DNA from: Deroplatys truncata
Taxonomy: Eukaryota > Arthropoda > Insecta > Mantodea > Mantidae
Reading direction: 5' to 3'
Length of the DNA stretch: 64,000 nt
NCBI GenBank assembly: GCA_030765065.1
Contig: CM060979.1
Location: 19,249,001 to 19,313,000, forward strand
The position numbers were made by a program, and so were the translations under genes. The notes beneath the pieces were generated by a model. The model saw only the letters and a program-made list of their open reading frames with translations, was not told the DNA's origin and did not search any database. Positions 45,448-56,955 of the stretch are shown piece by piece; the stretch's first letter is position 1, and every line of letters begins with the position of its first letter.

Positions 45448-45735
45448 ATTTCATTGAGTTCTACTAAAATGATGAGTTTCAGAATTGTTCTACGCCGCTT
45501 ATAATGCATATGGAAAATTTTATGTCACCATAAGAACACATACTATAGAGTATACAACGCTCGCACAGCGACCTGCACATAATTTAGTAAGGCTACCAAC
45601 ATAGAAGGGATGAAATAAAGGAACCATAGGAGGCTTCAGACCGCAGGCAGACAGCCCGGTGGCACAATACTTGCTTCTTTATCTAGTCACTAAATTCAGC
45701 GATTAAGGTCACTGCACGAATTCACGCCTGTTGTA

Positions 45736-46539
45736 CAGGGTGAGCGAATAAACTACGAACCGGCAGCGCGGTGTTTTTCCTGTCCGCGTTCTCGGCGCTC
45801 GCTGCCGTCTGCCGCTATCATAGAAAGGCGCTAATGTAACCATACAACATTTTTAAAACTACTTTTAAAGGCTTTACTTACCAACTTTATGAAAGGAGAT
45901 GCTGAACCGGCCACCGTCGTCCATACATTTTTGGCACCTCTTTAGGAAACTATCCATCACTCGCCGTAGTTCATGTTGAGAAATGCTGGCAATTTCCTGG
46001 CGGATATTTTGTTTTAATTCTTCCTGGGTGTGTGGGTTTGTCTTGTACACTTGTTTTATGGTACCCCAGAGATAGGAATCGTAGGGTTTAAGGTAGGGGG
46101 ATCGAGGGGGCCACAAGTCTATACTAATAGTTTCTATCCTCAGACACACTTTCAATTTTTCTCATCGAAATAATTGCCGTATAAACTGTTGCAGAGTCTT
46201 TTTGAAAAAAGGCAAAATCACGCCCCCTGGCTGTTAATTCTCTATAAAAGGGGACAAAATTGTATTCACACATGTACGGGCTACAACTGCTGACTCGAAA
46301 AAAATTGGCGAAAGATGGATAGTTTCCTAAAGAGGTGCCAAAAATGTATGGACAACGACGGTGGCCAGTTACAACATTTCCTTTCATAAAGTTAGTAAGT
46401 AAAGCCTTTAAAATAGTTTTAAAAATGATGCATGGTTTCATCCGGGCCTTTCTATGATAGCGGCAGACGGCAACGAAAGCCGAGGACGTGGACAGGAAAA
46501 ACACCGAGCAGGCGGTTCGTAGTTTTTTGGCTCTCCGTG
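45736..46539 (-). mobile_element. Tc1/mariner-like element with arms of about 220 bp
   Basis: TA flanks CAGGGTGAGCGAATAAACTA at the left and the reverse complement of CACGGAGAGCCAAAAAACTA at the right (TA at 45734-45735 and 46540-46541). The inverted repeats continue inward for about 220 bp per arm (to about 45956 and from about 46313), with indels. They extend through the end of the transposase reading frame, so each arm holds a copy of the C-terminal codons. Length 804 bp; most of the transposase is missing. Related to the fragment at 26235. Confidence 0.8.
45874..46155 (-). pseudogene. DDE transposase C-terminal fragment
   Basis: Reads DLWPPRSPYLKPYDSYLWGT (the catalytic-domain end; the usual SPDL is changed to SPYL), then EELKQNIRQEIASISQHELR and SFLKRCQKCMDDGG. 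This is the order seen at the C-terminus of insect Tc1/mariner-superfamily transposases. The first two catalytic motifs are absent. Loss of the SPD aspartate and the missing N-terminal two-thirds make it non-functional. Confidence 0.8.
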
Positions 46540-46775
46540 TATATTGCTACTTCAAGCAACAACTAATTGCTGATATGCAGTATGTGAACACTGAGAGGTA
46601 AGCATAAGCCCCCATTTATGCGTCATAAACATGTCATGGTTGACGTTCTCCGATGCAGCATTCTGCTTACCAGGCTAAGTATGCTGTTGACTCCCATTTC
46701 GAACAACAGAGGAAACAAACAAATGCTTGGTGCTTGTTCAACGTAATTACTTTAGCATTATATATATATATACAT

Positions 46776-47154
46776 TGTGACGCAGCCGCTACGGCCCAAG
46801 TTCGGCGCCAGACAGTCTCCCCCTCTCCTACAGAAAGTGTGTCGAAATAATTCTAGGACGTTCGAGAACCTTGTGGAAAGATTCCACTGAGTATATAAGC
46901 CAGCGCTCTCGCGGAAGTCGGTCAATGGGAGTCGAGTGGCATCGGTCAGTCAGTGAGCTGTCTAACTTTCTCCTTCTTGCAATGTAGTTTAGATTAGTCA
47001 TTATAAATATTAAAGTCTCTCTTGGAAGCAGAATTAAACGTCTACTAACAGCGTCACCCTTCCAACACCCTACTAGCTACTCGCAGCCTAATAACCCTAT
47101 CGATATCATTCCTGTGTCATGTCTTGCCTTCGTCACCTCTGGCAAAGTGACACA
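46776..47154 (+). mobile_element. LTR-like unit with heat-shock-type promoter (tentative)
   Basis: Begins TGTGACGCAGCCGCTACGG. Ends with an inverted counterpart could be GCGTCACC at 47051-47058 or GTGACACA near 47154. It contains a TATA promoter and an AATATTAAAG-like signal (about 47006). No target duplication is certain and no second copy is in the window, so it could instead be a host promoter. Confidence 0.4.
46851..46927 (+). promoter_or_regulatory. Heat-shock-element array, TATA box and initiator
   Basis: From 46851 the sequence reads TTCTAGGACG, TTCGAGAACC, TTGTGGAAAG. These are consecutive 5-bp modules TTC/GGA/TTC/GAA/TTG/GAA in the alternating phase bound by heat shock factor, with two modules one base off consensus. 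TATATAAG follows at 46892-46899 and GTCAATG at 46920-46926, about 28 bp downstream, could be the start site. Confidence 0.55.
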
Positions 47155-47610
47155 TTACCTCACAATATGTTTGTCCTTGGTCTTTGCGTTTAGGCAGAAA
47201 TCTAAGGCTACCGCGCAAGATGAATGCTCACTTCGCTTTCAAACAGTAATTAACCTCGGAGTTCGCTAAGCGGTCCAGGGTGAAGGTGAAAGGTCGATAA
47301 ACCTACGCCTATTTTCTCTCTCTCCCCATCTCTCTCTAGTCTATCAACTGCACTTCGCTCCTCCTAAACTGCATAAGGTAGAAATTCACCTGGTCACTTT
47401 TACCATTGATTCAATATGGAGAAACAGGTTATAAAATGTACAGAAGGGTTTTTCTTCTTTCCCCTTCTGTATCATTTGGACAATCTTCAGTTAATTTGTG
47501 ATTTTTGGAACAGTTTGCTTCCTCTGCAATTACTTTTGCACTCTTTTAGCATTATCTGTCCTACCTGTGAAGCTGCTAGTGAAAACCACATTTAATTCTC
47601 CTCCCTCTAC

Positions 47611-47649
<39 letters not shown>

Positions 47650-47823
47650 ACACACAAACACATACATCTCTACTCCAAATTGTGTAGTAATCACTTTTTC
47701 TGTGAAGTGGTGCATAATCCAGAAAAGTTTTTTTTTCAAACTTATTAACTGGAATTTCGTCTACAGTTTCATACATATTTTATCGTTGTAGGCATTATTA
47801 TATTTTAAGTATATTTTTAAAAA
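47155..47823. other. Unassigned; (CT)n tract
   Basis: No gene recognised. A CT repeat of about 18 units lies at 47607-47645, and open frames on both strands run through it. Confidence 0.5.
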
Positions 47824-48673
47824 TCTGATGTGATACATTCCCACGAGTTTCTCTACCCTCAAACGTTTATTAGTAGGTATACAAACTATTCTTACTAAAC
47901 CTTATTTCCTACCTACTATATTTAATCCAAATAAACCTTTTCAGATATAGCTACATTACACATTTCGTTATAGATACAAAGAGAACAGCGATAGCCAAAT
48001 GTTTAACAACTGAACGCTATATGCTGCCTTAAAACTCCACACTGTTTCCATGACATCGCGAGTAACAACTGAACGTTGAGAAGAGTTTAAAAGAATGACA
48101 AGTATTGTGCAATTCGAAACATTAGTAACGGATATTTCAGAAACGGCTTAAGCCACAAAAGAATTTATTTGAAATAAATTGTGTGCCTTTAAAGGGATCT
48201 ACATTTCTGTGTAGTACGTTTTCGTCTATTGCTTAACATTTATCAGTTATACAAGATTATACAAAATTCCTTCAGAATGAAGAGGACTTCAAAGACTATT
48301 ACCAGAAAATTCAAGATATACATTTTATTTGTCATGTAAATATCTTCAATGTTTAGCACATATTTAAATCAAAATCGTTAAGAGTCATTTTTGAGAAAAT
48401 CAAACATTTCGAAAAATGTTTCATGTAAAAGGTACTTTGGGGTGGGGGGATTTTCTTGAAAATCTTCGTATCGCATCTTTGAAAGATACTGAACTTGAAA
48501 ACCAAGTTTGGTATTTATCTTATTTTTAGTTTTTGAGTTATGCTGTTCACAAACACACACGGACCTTTTTCTAATTTTTTTGGGGGGGTTAGGAGTCCTC
48601 AAAATCTCGACCACGAATTTTTGGGTGCATACAATACTTCCCCTACCTACGACACGTAGTAGAAAAAGCAAAA
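47824..48673 (+). mobile_element. Family B element, copy (full length)
   Basis: 850 bp from TCTGATGTGATACATTC to GTAGTAGAAAAAGCAAAA, uninterrupted. It holds the family's G-rich block (about 48436-48450) and a short ACACACACGG tract. This is the best reference for an intact B element. Confidence 0.8.
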
Positions 48674-48966
48674 CTGACACTCGATCTGCCAAATTGTACT
48701 GCAAATTCTGCACAGAAATATCCTAACTTCTACACACTTTACATTTATAATAGAGAGGCAAACTTTAGCCTATATTTAGAGGAAGTTTTCTTCTTCGAAT
48801 TCGCACTGCTGTTAAAATATGGCAGTTTCTATGTGCTCAAGTCATGTGATTTCTTTCTTTGCAAATATCTGCGAGTTTTTCTCCGTTTTAGCTGTGAACA
48901 ACTTTTCCTGTAAATGACATTTTCTGACATAAATGGTCGTTTTCTTTCCTCAGAAACTATATAAGA
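48674..48966. other. Unassigned stretch
   Basis: Nothing recognised. Confidence 0.45.
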
Positions 48967-48968
48967 TA

Positions 48969-49694
48969 ACGAGGTAATTCAAAAAGTAACGTTAATTTGG
49001 CTCTAATTGTTAAAAAACAGCGTATTAAACAGACATGTCACTTACAAAACTGAAGCTTACTTTATTTCTCCACATAATCACCTGCAACATTTAAGCTAAG
49101 CTCATGTCATACCTATCCGTGAGGTTTAGAATTCAGTATTGTAGCAGGCTATTGCCAGTCCATTAAGTCAAGATGTTCAAACATAATTGCCCCAAAAAAG
49201 AAAAGAAAGTAAAAAACAAGAAAAATAAAGAAAAAGAAAGAGAGAAAGAAAAAAAAAAGAAATAAAGCCTGTAACTCGTTTAGGGTTACGTGTCTATCTT
49301 GATCGATTTTATTGTTCACTTGATTCTTCGAAATATCTATGATGGATGATGGACGTCCGGATCAGTTTCATCATACACATTTGTTCGTGCATTGTTGAAC
49401 ATTTCACACAATTTTCTCACATTTCTTCCGCTCATTACTGTAGCACTTCCTTTAGTTGACGATAAATTTCTGCAGGTTTCCACTTCGCGGCACTCAAAAA
49501 TCTAATGACACCTCTCCGCTCACAATCAGCGGGACTTCGTATCACATAGCTCATTTTGAATATTCACAGAATGCACAATAACGTGTTTTGACTGTCACTT
49601 ATACAGAACAGATGCCGAGAAAACTATTCTGTCCTGGATAGCGATGTGCGCAGTGGAAATGCGCAAACGATCCTTACTTCAGGGATTACCCTCA
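48969..49694 (-). mobile_element. mariner-superfamily element, deleted
   Basis: ACGAGGTAATTCAAAAAGTA at the left and an approximate reverse complement (TTACTTCAGGGATTACCCTC) at the right, flanked by TA at 48967-48968 and 49695-49696. The interior holds an A-rich expansion (49192-49265) and an N-terminal transposase remnant on the minus strand. Confidence 0.65.
49300..49560 (-). pseudogene. Mos1-type helix-turn-helix of a mariner transposase
   Basis: The minus strand reads MSYVIRSPADCERRGVIRFL, then SAAKWKPAEIYRQLKEVLQ, a stop, MSGRNVRKLCEMFNNARTN and VYDETDPDVHHPS. This is the N-terminal helix-turn-helix of mariner-superfamily transposases (HTH_48 type). The catalytic domain is missing. Confidence 0.8.
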
Positions 49695-49899
49695 TAGCTA
49701 AATTAAAACTCAGGATGATGAAAACAAACGCTAAGTGCTGTTGTGGATCTACTTTGGTGTTATTAACATAGCGGTTGTAAACAAACAAAAACTTTATTGC
49801 TGATACACTTTAATTGAAAGACGGTATGCATAAGAAATACCTACTTCATTCTTCAAATTACCCTTCTCTTTAGAGGACTTGCAAGCCTGTCGAGGAGCA
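49695..49899. other. Unassigned stretch
   Basis: Nothing recognised. Confidence 0.4.
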
Positions 49900-50155
49900 A
49901 GCAAACTCCAGATCATAGCATATCCAGGATGGGTGATCAGCCCAATGTCTGGTATTGCGGTGAAAAAAAAAGGGAATGAAATGTAGTGATGAAGGGTAGA
50001 TAGGAAAATTCGCAGAATTATCCCACACAGCATTTCACCAGCGATCGAGGAAAATGGGAAAAAAAACCTTCGGTCAAGTTCGTCGGCCCCGGGGGTTCTG
50101 AACCCTAGACCTCCCGAATGCGAATCACTCACGTTACCGTGGCGCCACCTCACTT
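49900..50155 (-). mobile_element. tRNA-derived SINE-3
   Basis: On the minus strand a tRNA-like head carries TGAGGTGGCGCCACGG (A-box region, near 50150) and GGTTCAGAACCCC (B-box, near 50093-50105). The body (AACTTGACCGAAGGTTTTTT) follows. It differs from SINE-1 and SINE-2. Single copy in the window; the 3' boundary is uncertain. Confidence 0.65.
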
Positions 50156-50167
50156 GGTTCGTATCTT

Positions 50168-50898
50168 CCTTAATAAAATAAATTCTAAAGTGTTATTCCG
50201 AAAGTTTATTTTCCTACCTAATTCGTTTTAATCCAGATGAACCTTTCCGGAAATAGCTACATTACACATTTGGTTATAGATACAAAGGGAACAACGATAG
50301 TCAAATGTTTAACAACTGGACGCTTATGCTGGTCTTAAAATTCCATACTGTTTCCATGCGAGAAACAAGTGAATGCCGACAGTATTGAATTCGAAGAATT
50401 TAATAAAGGATAGGCTTATTCCACAAAAACAGTTATTTGAAATAAATTGTACATTTTAAAGAGATCTACATTTTTTGTGCAGTACGTTTTAGTATACCGC
50501 TTAACGTTCATCAGTTATACAAGATTATACAAAATTCCTTCCGAATGAACAGACTACTTAGGCTATTCCAACAAAATTCAAGATACACTTTATTTTACAT
50601 ATTAATATTTTCAATATATAGTATTTTTATCAAAATCGTTATAAATTTTCTTGAAAATCCTTGTGTCGCCATCTTTGGAAGGTACTGAACCTCAATAACA
50701 AGTTTGGTATTTATCCGACTTTTCGTTTTTGAGTTATGCTGTTTGTAGACACACACACATGAAGGACCTTTTTTAAAAACTTTTTTTTGGATTCAAGGGG
50801 TCTCAAAACATGTATTTCCGGTAAAATCTCGGTATAGAATTTTTGGGGGGATGCAATGCCTTCTCTATTTACTATGCACGTGACACAGAAAGTAAAAG
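50168..50898 (+). mobile_element. Family B element, 5'-truncated
   Basis: Follows family B from the AGTTTATTTTCCTACCTA block to GTGACACAGAAAGTAAAA and lacks the first about 60 bp, including the start motif. Confidence 0.75.
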
Positions 50899-51157
50899 TT
50901 TATGGAATTTAGAAGGCATGCATCTACATCCTGTGAAAACTTCAACCTTCTTTTTCTCCTACTTCACGGTTTTAGGCCGTTTTTAGCCTGTTCCGGCTCC
51001 AAAATCTTGTTGTGTTCATCTCTTTTTTGGTCGTCCTGGGTTTCTGTATCCTTGGGGTCTGTAGTTATATGTTGCTCGGGGTATCGTATTTAATGACATT
51101 CTTTCTAAACGTTGTTTCCAGTTCTATATTCTATTATTACTTTATTTAATTCTTCTA

Positions 51158-52055
51158 TTTTTACTTTCTCTATTACGTATAGTAAGTAGAAGTATTGTAT
51201 TCCACCCAAAAATTCGATACCGAGATTTCACCGGAAATACATGTTTTGAGACCCCCTGAATCCAAAAAAAGCATTTTTGGAAACATGTCCGTGTGTGTGT
51301 CTGTGTGTGTGCCTGTGAACAGCATAACTCAGAAACGAACAGTCGGATAAACACCAAACTTGGTATTTAGGTTCAGTATCTTCCAAGGATGCGACACGAA
51401 GGTTTTCAAGAAAATCCCCCACCCCAGAGTACCCTTTACATGGAAGATTTTTCGAAAATTTTAATTTTCTCAAAAATGGCTCTAACGATGTTGATTAAAA
51501 TATCATATGTTTAAGATATTTTTATGACAAATAAAAGTATATCTTGAATTTCCTGGGAATGTCTCCAAAAGTATTCTTCATTGCGAACGACTTTTGCATA
51601 ACTGGTAAACCATAAGAGATAGACAAAATTTTACTACACAACAAATGTAGATCGCATTAAAATACGCAATTTATGTCATATACTTTTTTTTTTGTTGAGT
51701 GAACCATTTTCGAGATATTGCTTGTTATTCCCTTAAATTTTTCAATACTTATTTTCTCAAATGGGAATTTGTTATTCATGTTTTTGTCTTGGATATGCAA
51801 AGAGTATTAATCTGTGGCAAAGAGAACGGTGCTGCACCTAGCAACCAGCTATTAAGAGATATGTCTGTGCTTAAAGGCTACTGTATTTCTATATTGCCCT
51901 TGTAAATATATTTTCCCCTTACATCTACAAGAAAATTAGCAATAAGATAGAGTTTGCAAATGTTTATCTCGATTAACATGAAGTAGATGGAGAATAAGCG
52001 TTTGTAAAAATAGTTTTACAAGAGTAGAGAAAGTCATGTGAGTGTAACACATCAG
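51158..52055 (-). mobile_element. Family A element, copy 14 (full length)
   Basis: Complete inverted copy within the reverse transcriptase relic. The left flank ends TTCTTCTATTTTT and the right flank begins with a T-run then AACTTTTGCC. The uninterrupted homologue at 12265-12300 provides the empty site. Confidence 0.85.
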
Positions 52056-52291
52056 ATTTTTAACTTTTGCCTTATTTCGTTGTTTGGCTTTTTATCCAGT
52101 CTTGTGTATCCTGCAATAGGTATGAGGAATTTCATTTCAGCTGTCTGTGTCCTTATTTTATTTTCTGCTGTCACTGTCCGTGTTTCAGACCCATAAGTTA
52201 CTGTGGGGATGGCCATTGCTTTATACAGTTTTATTATTAAGTCTTTTCTAATTTTATTTTTTAGTGTTCTCTTTATCGTTCCCGTTAGATG

Positions 52292-52680
52292 ATAGATATA
52301 TTAGATAGATATTCCTAAAACATTTACACATATATAGCAGCGTCAGATGTTAAATATTACAATAACTGAATCTTATGAAATTCCTGGACCTCATAGAGAG
52401 GATTTTTCTCCAATATCATTAAAATCTGTCATTTAAAAATGTCGTATGTGAGTGTCTTGATTTTATCCGGTAAACTATTGAATAGATTAATGTATGATGC
52501 TTCAAAGCTATTTTGTGTTTTAGTATACTTACATTTCCCAAAATAAATATTGTTGCTACTTTGTGAAGGATAATTATGAACGGTTTCGGACAGATTATAC
52601 TGTTGTAGATTCCTCTTAATGTACACTAGACAATTCAAAATATATATACAAGGAAGAGTGAGGATTCCAAGTTCAATAAA
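52292..52680 (-). pseudogene. Second non-LTR retrotransposon, 3' fragment
   Basis: A minus-strand frame (52429-52638) with NLSETVHNYPSQSSNN and SYINLFNSLPDKIKTL matches the poorly conserved C-terminal region found after the reverse transcriptase of CR1/Jockey-like elements. A GATA-rich stretch (52292-52312) is probably the 3' tail. It sits inside the other reverse transcriptase relic, so it is younger. Confidence 0.6.
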
Positions 52681-52800
52681 ATGTAATTAAATTTATTTAA
52701 CTTTTTATTAATGTATATTTCAAACCCATATGTTATTTCACATACTAGAAAATTTGACACTTGTTCTATGCTGTTATTTTGTATAATTATTTTAGACCGG

Positions 52801-53754
52801 ACCGAGTGAGTAACTTCAATCTGATATGTTAAATAGTTTTTTTGAAATAAGGGCTCATATATTTAGCAGGTTTAATATTGGTGGGTTAGGACTTTTAATT
52901 TCCGTTAAGTACTGTGATTATCATTCAAATAATATTGATGTTGGCTGCAAGTTTTCTTGATTACTAATATATCGGTGTATTTTTACTTGATGGAAGAAAG
53001 CAGGTAAGGAGCAGAGAGAGAAGGTTCAATCCTAGAAGGCGTTTTATTGCTACGCATCTGTATTTTCGTCTTCATCGTTTGCGCTTTCTTTTTCTTGAAG
53101 CAAAAGAAAATTTGCTCCCGGGTCAGAAATCACCATGCTCAGAGCATTGCGGGCCCATATTTGGTTTACGAAGCGGAACACTTTCTGATCTCCGGTTTTT
53201 TCGTTATTTTTTCATTTTATTTTTTTTTTCATGCTAACCAAGCTTTGGGTCTAAGTTCTTGTTTACCTTTTTCCCCTGTGTGGGTAAACGCGTTTTTAAA
53301 ACTCCTCTTTTAGTGGCCGCTATGGTTACATTGAGGGAGGGTCAGATTTCATGGTACAGCTATTTTAGTTCCGCTTTGTAAGGCATTCGCCATTTTCTCT
53401 CTGAAATGCAAATTGCCCGGAACTTGTTTTGAGCTGTTTAGTTGTGCGGCGCGGCACGACGCCTGAAATTTTCCTCGGCCGGCTCAAGACGCTATAGACG
53501 CGCTCCCGTAGAATGCACAGTAGCCCGTATATTGTTTAAATAATACCGGTATATTAATTGCAACGGTTACTACACAGTTAGAGCATGTTTTGAGTTCGAA
53601 ACAATAATACATTCCCTACGAGCAGAAAATCATTCACATAGAAACGTTAACGCAAATGCAAAACAAACGCAAAACTGTGGCAGGTTAATAAATTCATAAT
53701 GAATTTCGTTAACGTGAACATGAACTCTAATGCCAAACCTTTCAGTCCCCAAGG
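52801..53754. other. Unassigned stretch
   Basis: No gene recognised. The start repeats 10865-10895. The frame at 53047-53313 is low-complexity and unsupported. Confidence 0.45.
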
Positions 53755-54626
53755 TTACACTCACATGACTTTCTCTACTCTTGTACAAACTATTTTTACA
53801 AACGCTTATTCTCCATATGCTTCATTTTAATCGAGATGTTAACCTTATTGCTAATTTTCTTGCAGGTGCAAGGGGAATTGGTAGGCTTTAAGCGATAGTC
53901 AAATATTTTAAGAGCTGGTTGCTATGTGGCGCATTCCATTCTCTTTGCATGTCCAGTACGTAAACAAAATGAATAACGAATTAACATTTGAGAAAAAGTA
54001 TTGGAAAATTTAAGGGAATAACAAGCAATATCTCGAAAATGGTTCACTCTACAGGAAAAAAAGTGTATATGACCTAAATTGTGTATTTTAACGCGATTTA
54101 CATTTTTTGTGTAATAAAATTTTGTCTATCTCTTATTGTTTACCAGTTATGCAAAAGACGTTCACAATGAAGAATACTTTTGGAGACATTCCCAGAAAAT
54201 TCGAAATATACACTTCATTTGTCATGAAAATATCTTAAACATATGATATTTTAATCAAACTCGTTAGAACCATTTTTGGGAAAATGGCATCGTTAGAGTC
54301 ATTTTGGGGAAAATTAAAATTTTCGAAAAATGTTCCATGTAAAGGGTAATCTGGGGAGGGGGGATTTTCTTGAAAACCTTCGTGTCGCATCTCTGGAAGA
54401 TGCTGAACCTAAATACCAAGTTTGGTGTTTATCGTCTGTTCGTTTCTGAGTTATGCTGTTCACAGACACACACACAGACACACACACGGACATGTTTCCA
54501 GAAATGCTTTTTTTGGAATCAGAGGGTCTCAAAACATGTATTTCCGGTGAAATCTCGGTATCGAATTTTTGGGTGGAATACAATACTTCCCCTGCTTGCT
54601 TCCCCTGCGTAGTAGAGAAAGTAACA
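53755..54626 (+). mobile_element. Family A element, copy 15
   Basis: It lacks the first about 12 bases and starts at TTACACTCACATGACTTTCT. A 30-bp stretch (TCGTTAGA...CATTTTTGGGGAAAAT) is duplicated near 54265-54315. The 3' hairpin is altered (TGCTTGCTTCCCCTGCGTAG), and the end is GTAGAGAAAGTAAC. Confidence 0.8.
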
Positions 54627-54895
54627 AAAGAGAGAGAAAATTTCGCACTGCACAGAAACAGAAAAGAAGAGAAATGGACTCAATCGATAAGTAAATTATT
54701 TTATATGAAAACCATCGTTGTCTTTCTGACAAAAAGTATGATCTTACAAAGATGATTTGTTAAAACAAAATATTTGTAAAACAGTTTGCAAATGAACCGA
54801 CTAGGCTTTATTATTATTATTACTATGATGTATTGCGACGTTGTGTGTAACCTGGTAGGTTATACACTATTCTGTTTTCTTTGATGTATTAAAGT
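54627..54895. other. Unassigned stretch
   Basis: Short AT-rich interval with a small (ATT)n near 54809-54822. Confidence 0.4.
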
Positions 54896-55070
54896 GAGTT
54901 TTATTTATGGACGCTCTTTAACTGCTGTGGTCCTTAGCGTCCCATTCTATATTGGGCGTGAAAGACCGGAAAGCCATGCTAAGGATTTTTACGCCCGAAA
55001 AAAATCCATCGCCCTCCGCCGGGTTTGAACCCGCGACCTCGAGAACTAGAACCTTGCTCTTTCATGCATG
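54896..55070 (-). mobile_element. tRNA-derived SINE-2, copy 3, internally deleted
   Basis: AGTTTTATTTATGGACGCTC at the left and the tRNA-like head at the right (B-box GGTTCAAACCC on the minus strand, near 55022-55032). About 100 bp between the GGGCGTGAAA block and the head are missing, and the 5' extremity is truncated. Confidence 0.8.
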
Positions 55071-55135
55071 GATATATAAAGCACAAACATAATTAATGTA
55101 TATTGTGGTAACATGAAATGCACTGTTGCGACGTC

Positions 55136-55332
55136 GTGTCGTCTTCCGTGGTGTAGTGGCTTCCTTCGGAAGGGAAGTAAAGCCGGTGGTTCCTTGTCGT
55201 AAATTTACGGCACGTAAAAGAACCTCAAACATGATAAAGAGGTCTCTGAGCAAAATTACCGGTCTTTTACGCCCAATATAAAATGGGACGCTAAGGACCA
55301 CAGCAGTTAAAGAGCGTCCATAAATAAAACTC
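55136..55332 (+). mobile_element. tRNA-derived SINE-2, copy 4, internally deleted
   Basis: Starts GTCGTCTTCCGTGGTGTAGT, then jumps to CTTCCTTCGGAAGGGAAGTA, so the B-box half of the head is gone. It ends ATAAATAAAACT. It is inverted relative to copy 3, 65 bp away. Confidence 0.8.
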
Positions 55333-55668
55333 AACTTTATTTTTATTGATTATGGCAGCCTCTATTTTTAATCACGTTCGCATTTCAATTGTCTTGCTTT
55401 GAAGTCAACGTTTTGTTGGCAATGTGTTCTTGTGTTGATGTTATACGTTTATGTTCTCGCGTTAATGGTTCCATGTGAATGGCCCTTAACAGTCTTTGTA
55501 ATATCAAAGGACTGTTAAATCCACAGTAACATACCTTTATCGACGATGTGATTTTTTCTATCCACTTATCGTTCATGCTGCCATGGTGGAAAGTTAAATT
55601 TCCCGCATTTAGCGCTGGTAACCAACCTACATGCGAGTTTATATATTTTACTGCACATACGTATATGC
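55333..55668. other. Unassigned stretch
   Basis: Nothing recognised. Confidence 0.4.
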
Positions 55669-56634
55669 TGAGGCAGTATTTTTAACACCTGAATAATTTC
55701 AATCTAATTATATAATATGTAAATTCGATAACAGCCCGCCTTGAAGCAATATGTATGTAATAATTTGTAAAATGTATGTAACAGTCATTGCATATGCTTA
55801 TATTATTATAAACATGTTCAATAATGTTATGTGAATGCATTACGTAATTTAATAATGTAGGAGCTGTGAGAATGATAAGTTAAAAGTTGCTAACAATGAA
55901 GTAACCTTGAGGCAATAATGAGTAAGGAAGTTAAAATACTACTAGTCATTATTAGAGCAGCAATAATGTAAATTTTGAGACAGTTTAAAAATAGCCATTC
56001 AACAGCCAGAAAAAGCTTTAGTTAAATGCAGGTATTCTATTGGAGTAGGATTAGCCAATCAGAGACCTGAAATACAGAGATTTTAAGTTTAGACGGTTGA
56101 AATCTATTCAGTTGCCTGCAGACCGTGATAGTGGCAGGATGCCTGATGCGACTTCTAGAGAAATATAATATGTATTCGTGTGAGACGAAAAATAAGTATA
56201 CGCGTTAAAAAAGTGCAAGTATTAAATAAAAGGATCTCACAGCTCTCTATATCAGTGAAGTGCTATTTAACTTGCGTCAAGAATTAATAAAAAGTAGTAA
56301 AAGAAAACCAATAGTCTGTGTAAGCCTACATTCTTGTCGCACCACGCCCTGCATAAGAGAAACGTGTCTTTTAAATAATACTGACGCAGCCGAGGCAAAC
56401 ATAAATATAATATTTAAAGAAACAGTTTAATAACAAATTTAATATTTTTTTTTTTAAACTTGGGGCAAAGGCCACCTGATAGTACATTTAGGGCGAAGGC
56501 TACCGGAAACTGTTTAACATCGTGCTGTTGCAACTACTACAAGTTCGACTCCCCAACAGGTGAAATATAATACAACTCCTTCAATACAAACTACTTCAAA
56601 TTGGCGCCATACGTGAAGCTAATATACTACTTCA
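55669..56634 (+). mobile_element. Family C solo LTR, copy 6
   Basis: Begins TGAGGCAGTATTTTTAACAC and ends ATACTACTTCA, flanked by ATGC at 55665-55668 and 56635-56638. Length 966 bp. Initiator A at 56110 and GGATG at 56137-56141. A TTGGCGCCATACGTGAAGC block lies about 30 bp inside the 3' end. Confidence 0.85.
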
Positions 56635-56744
56635 ATGCATGAACTATATTAATTCCTCTAACTTTTGATATATTTATTATTGTAGACGTGGAATACAATC
56701 ATATTTGATGATTGAATTTTACCATTTCAATTTTACCTGGTTTT

Positions 56745-56955
56745 ATTTGTGCACGCCTTCAAATGTGCACAACCGTATGTTCCTATTTGACCCATAAGGC
56801 AAATTGGTCGTACTAGTTGACCTAAAATCTCCTTACAACGTGCACAAGCCAAGATGTGCCTGCGACCCTGTTGCCATGTTTAATCGAGTTTAGAGGAAGA
56901 GCGTGATACATTTAAATTATCGCATTTGTTACGTCTAATAATATTCAAAGAAAAG
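56745..56955 (+). repeat. Repeat family D, copy 3 (3' part)
   Basis: Matches the last about 200 bp of D copies 1 and 2 (CGTGCACAAGCCAAGATGTG, CCTGTTGCCATGTTT, GTTTAGAGG). The GCATGCGC palindrome is lost. Confidence 0.6.

Larger units (their letters stand above)
50899..52800 (-). pseudogene. Non-LTR reverse transcriptase C-terminus, split by two insertions
   Basis: The minus-strand counterpart of the fragment at 11960. 52060-52290 encodes the AMAIPTVTYGSETRTVTAE, MKFLIPIAGYTRLDKK and NEIRQKLK region. 50899-51155 holds the C-terminal end through the GRPKR-like tail, and 52685-52800 holds the upstream FLVCEITYGFE-like part. A copy 14 (51158-52055) and another non-LTR fragment (52292-52680) interrupt it. 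The catalytic part is absent. Confidence 0.8.
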
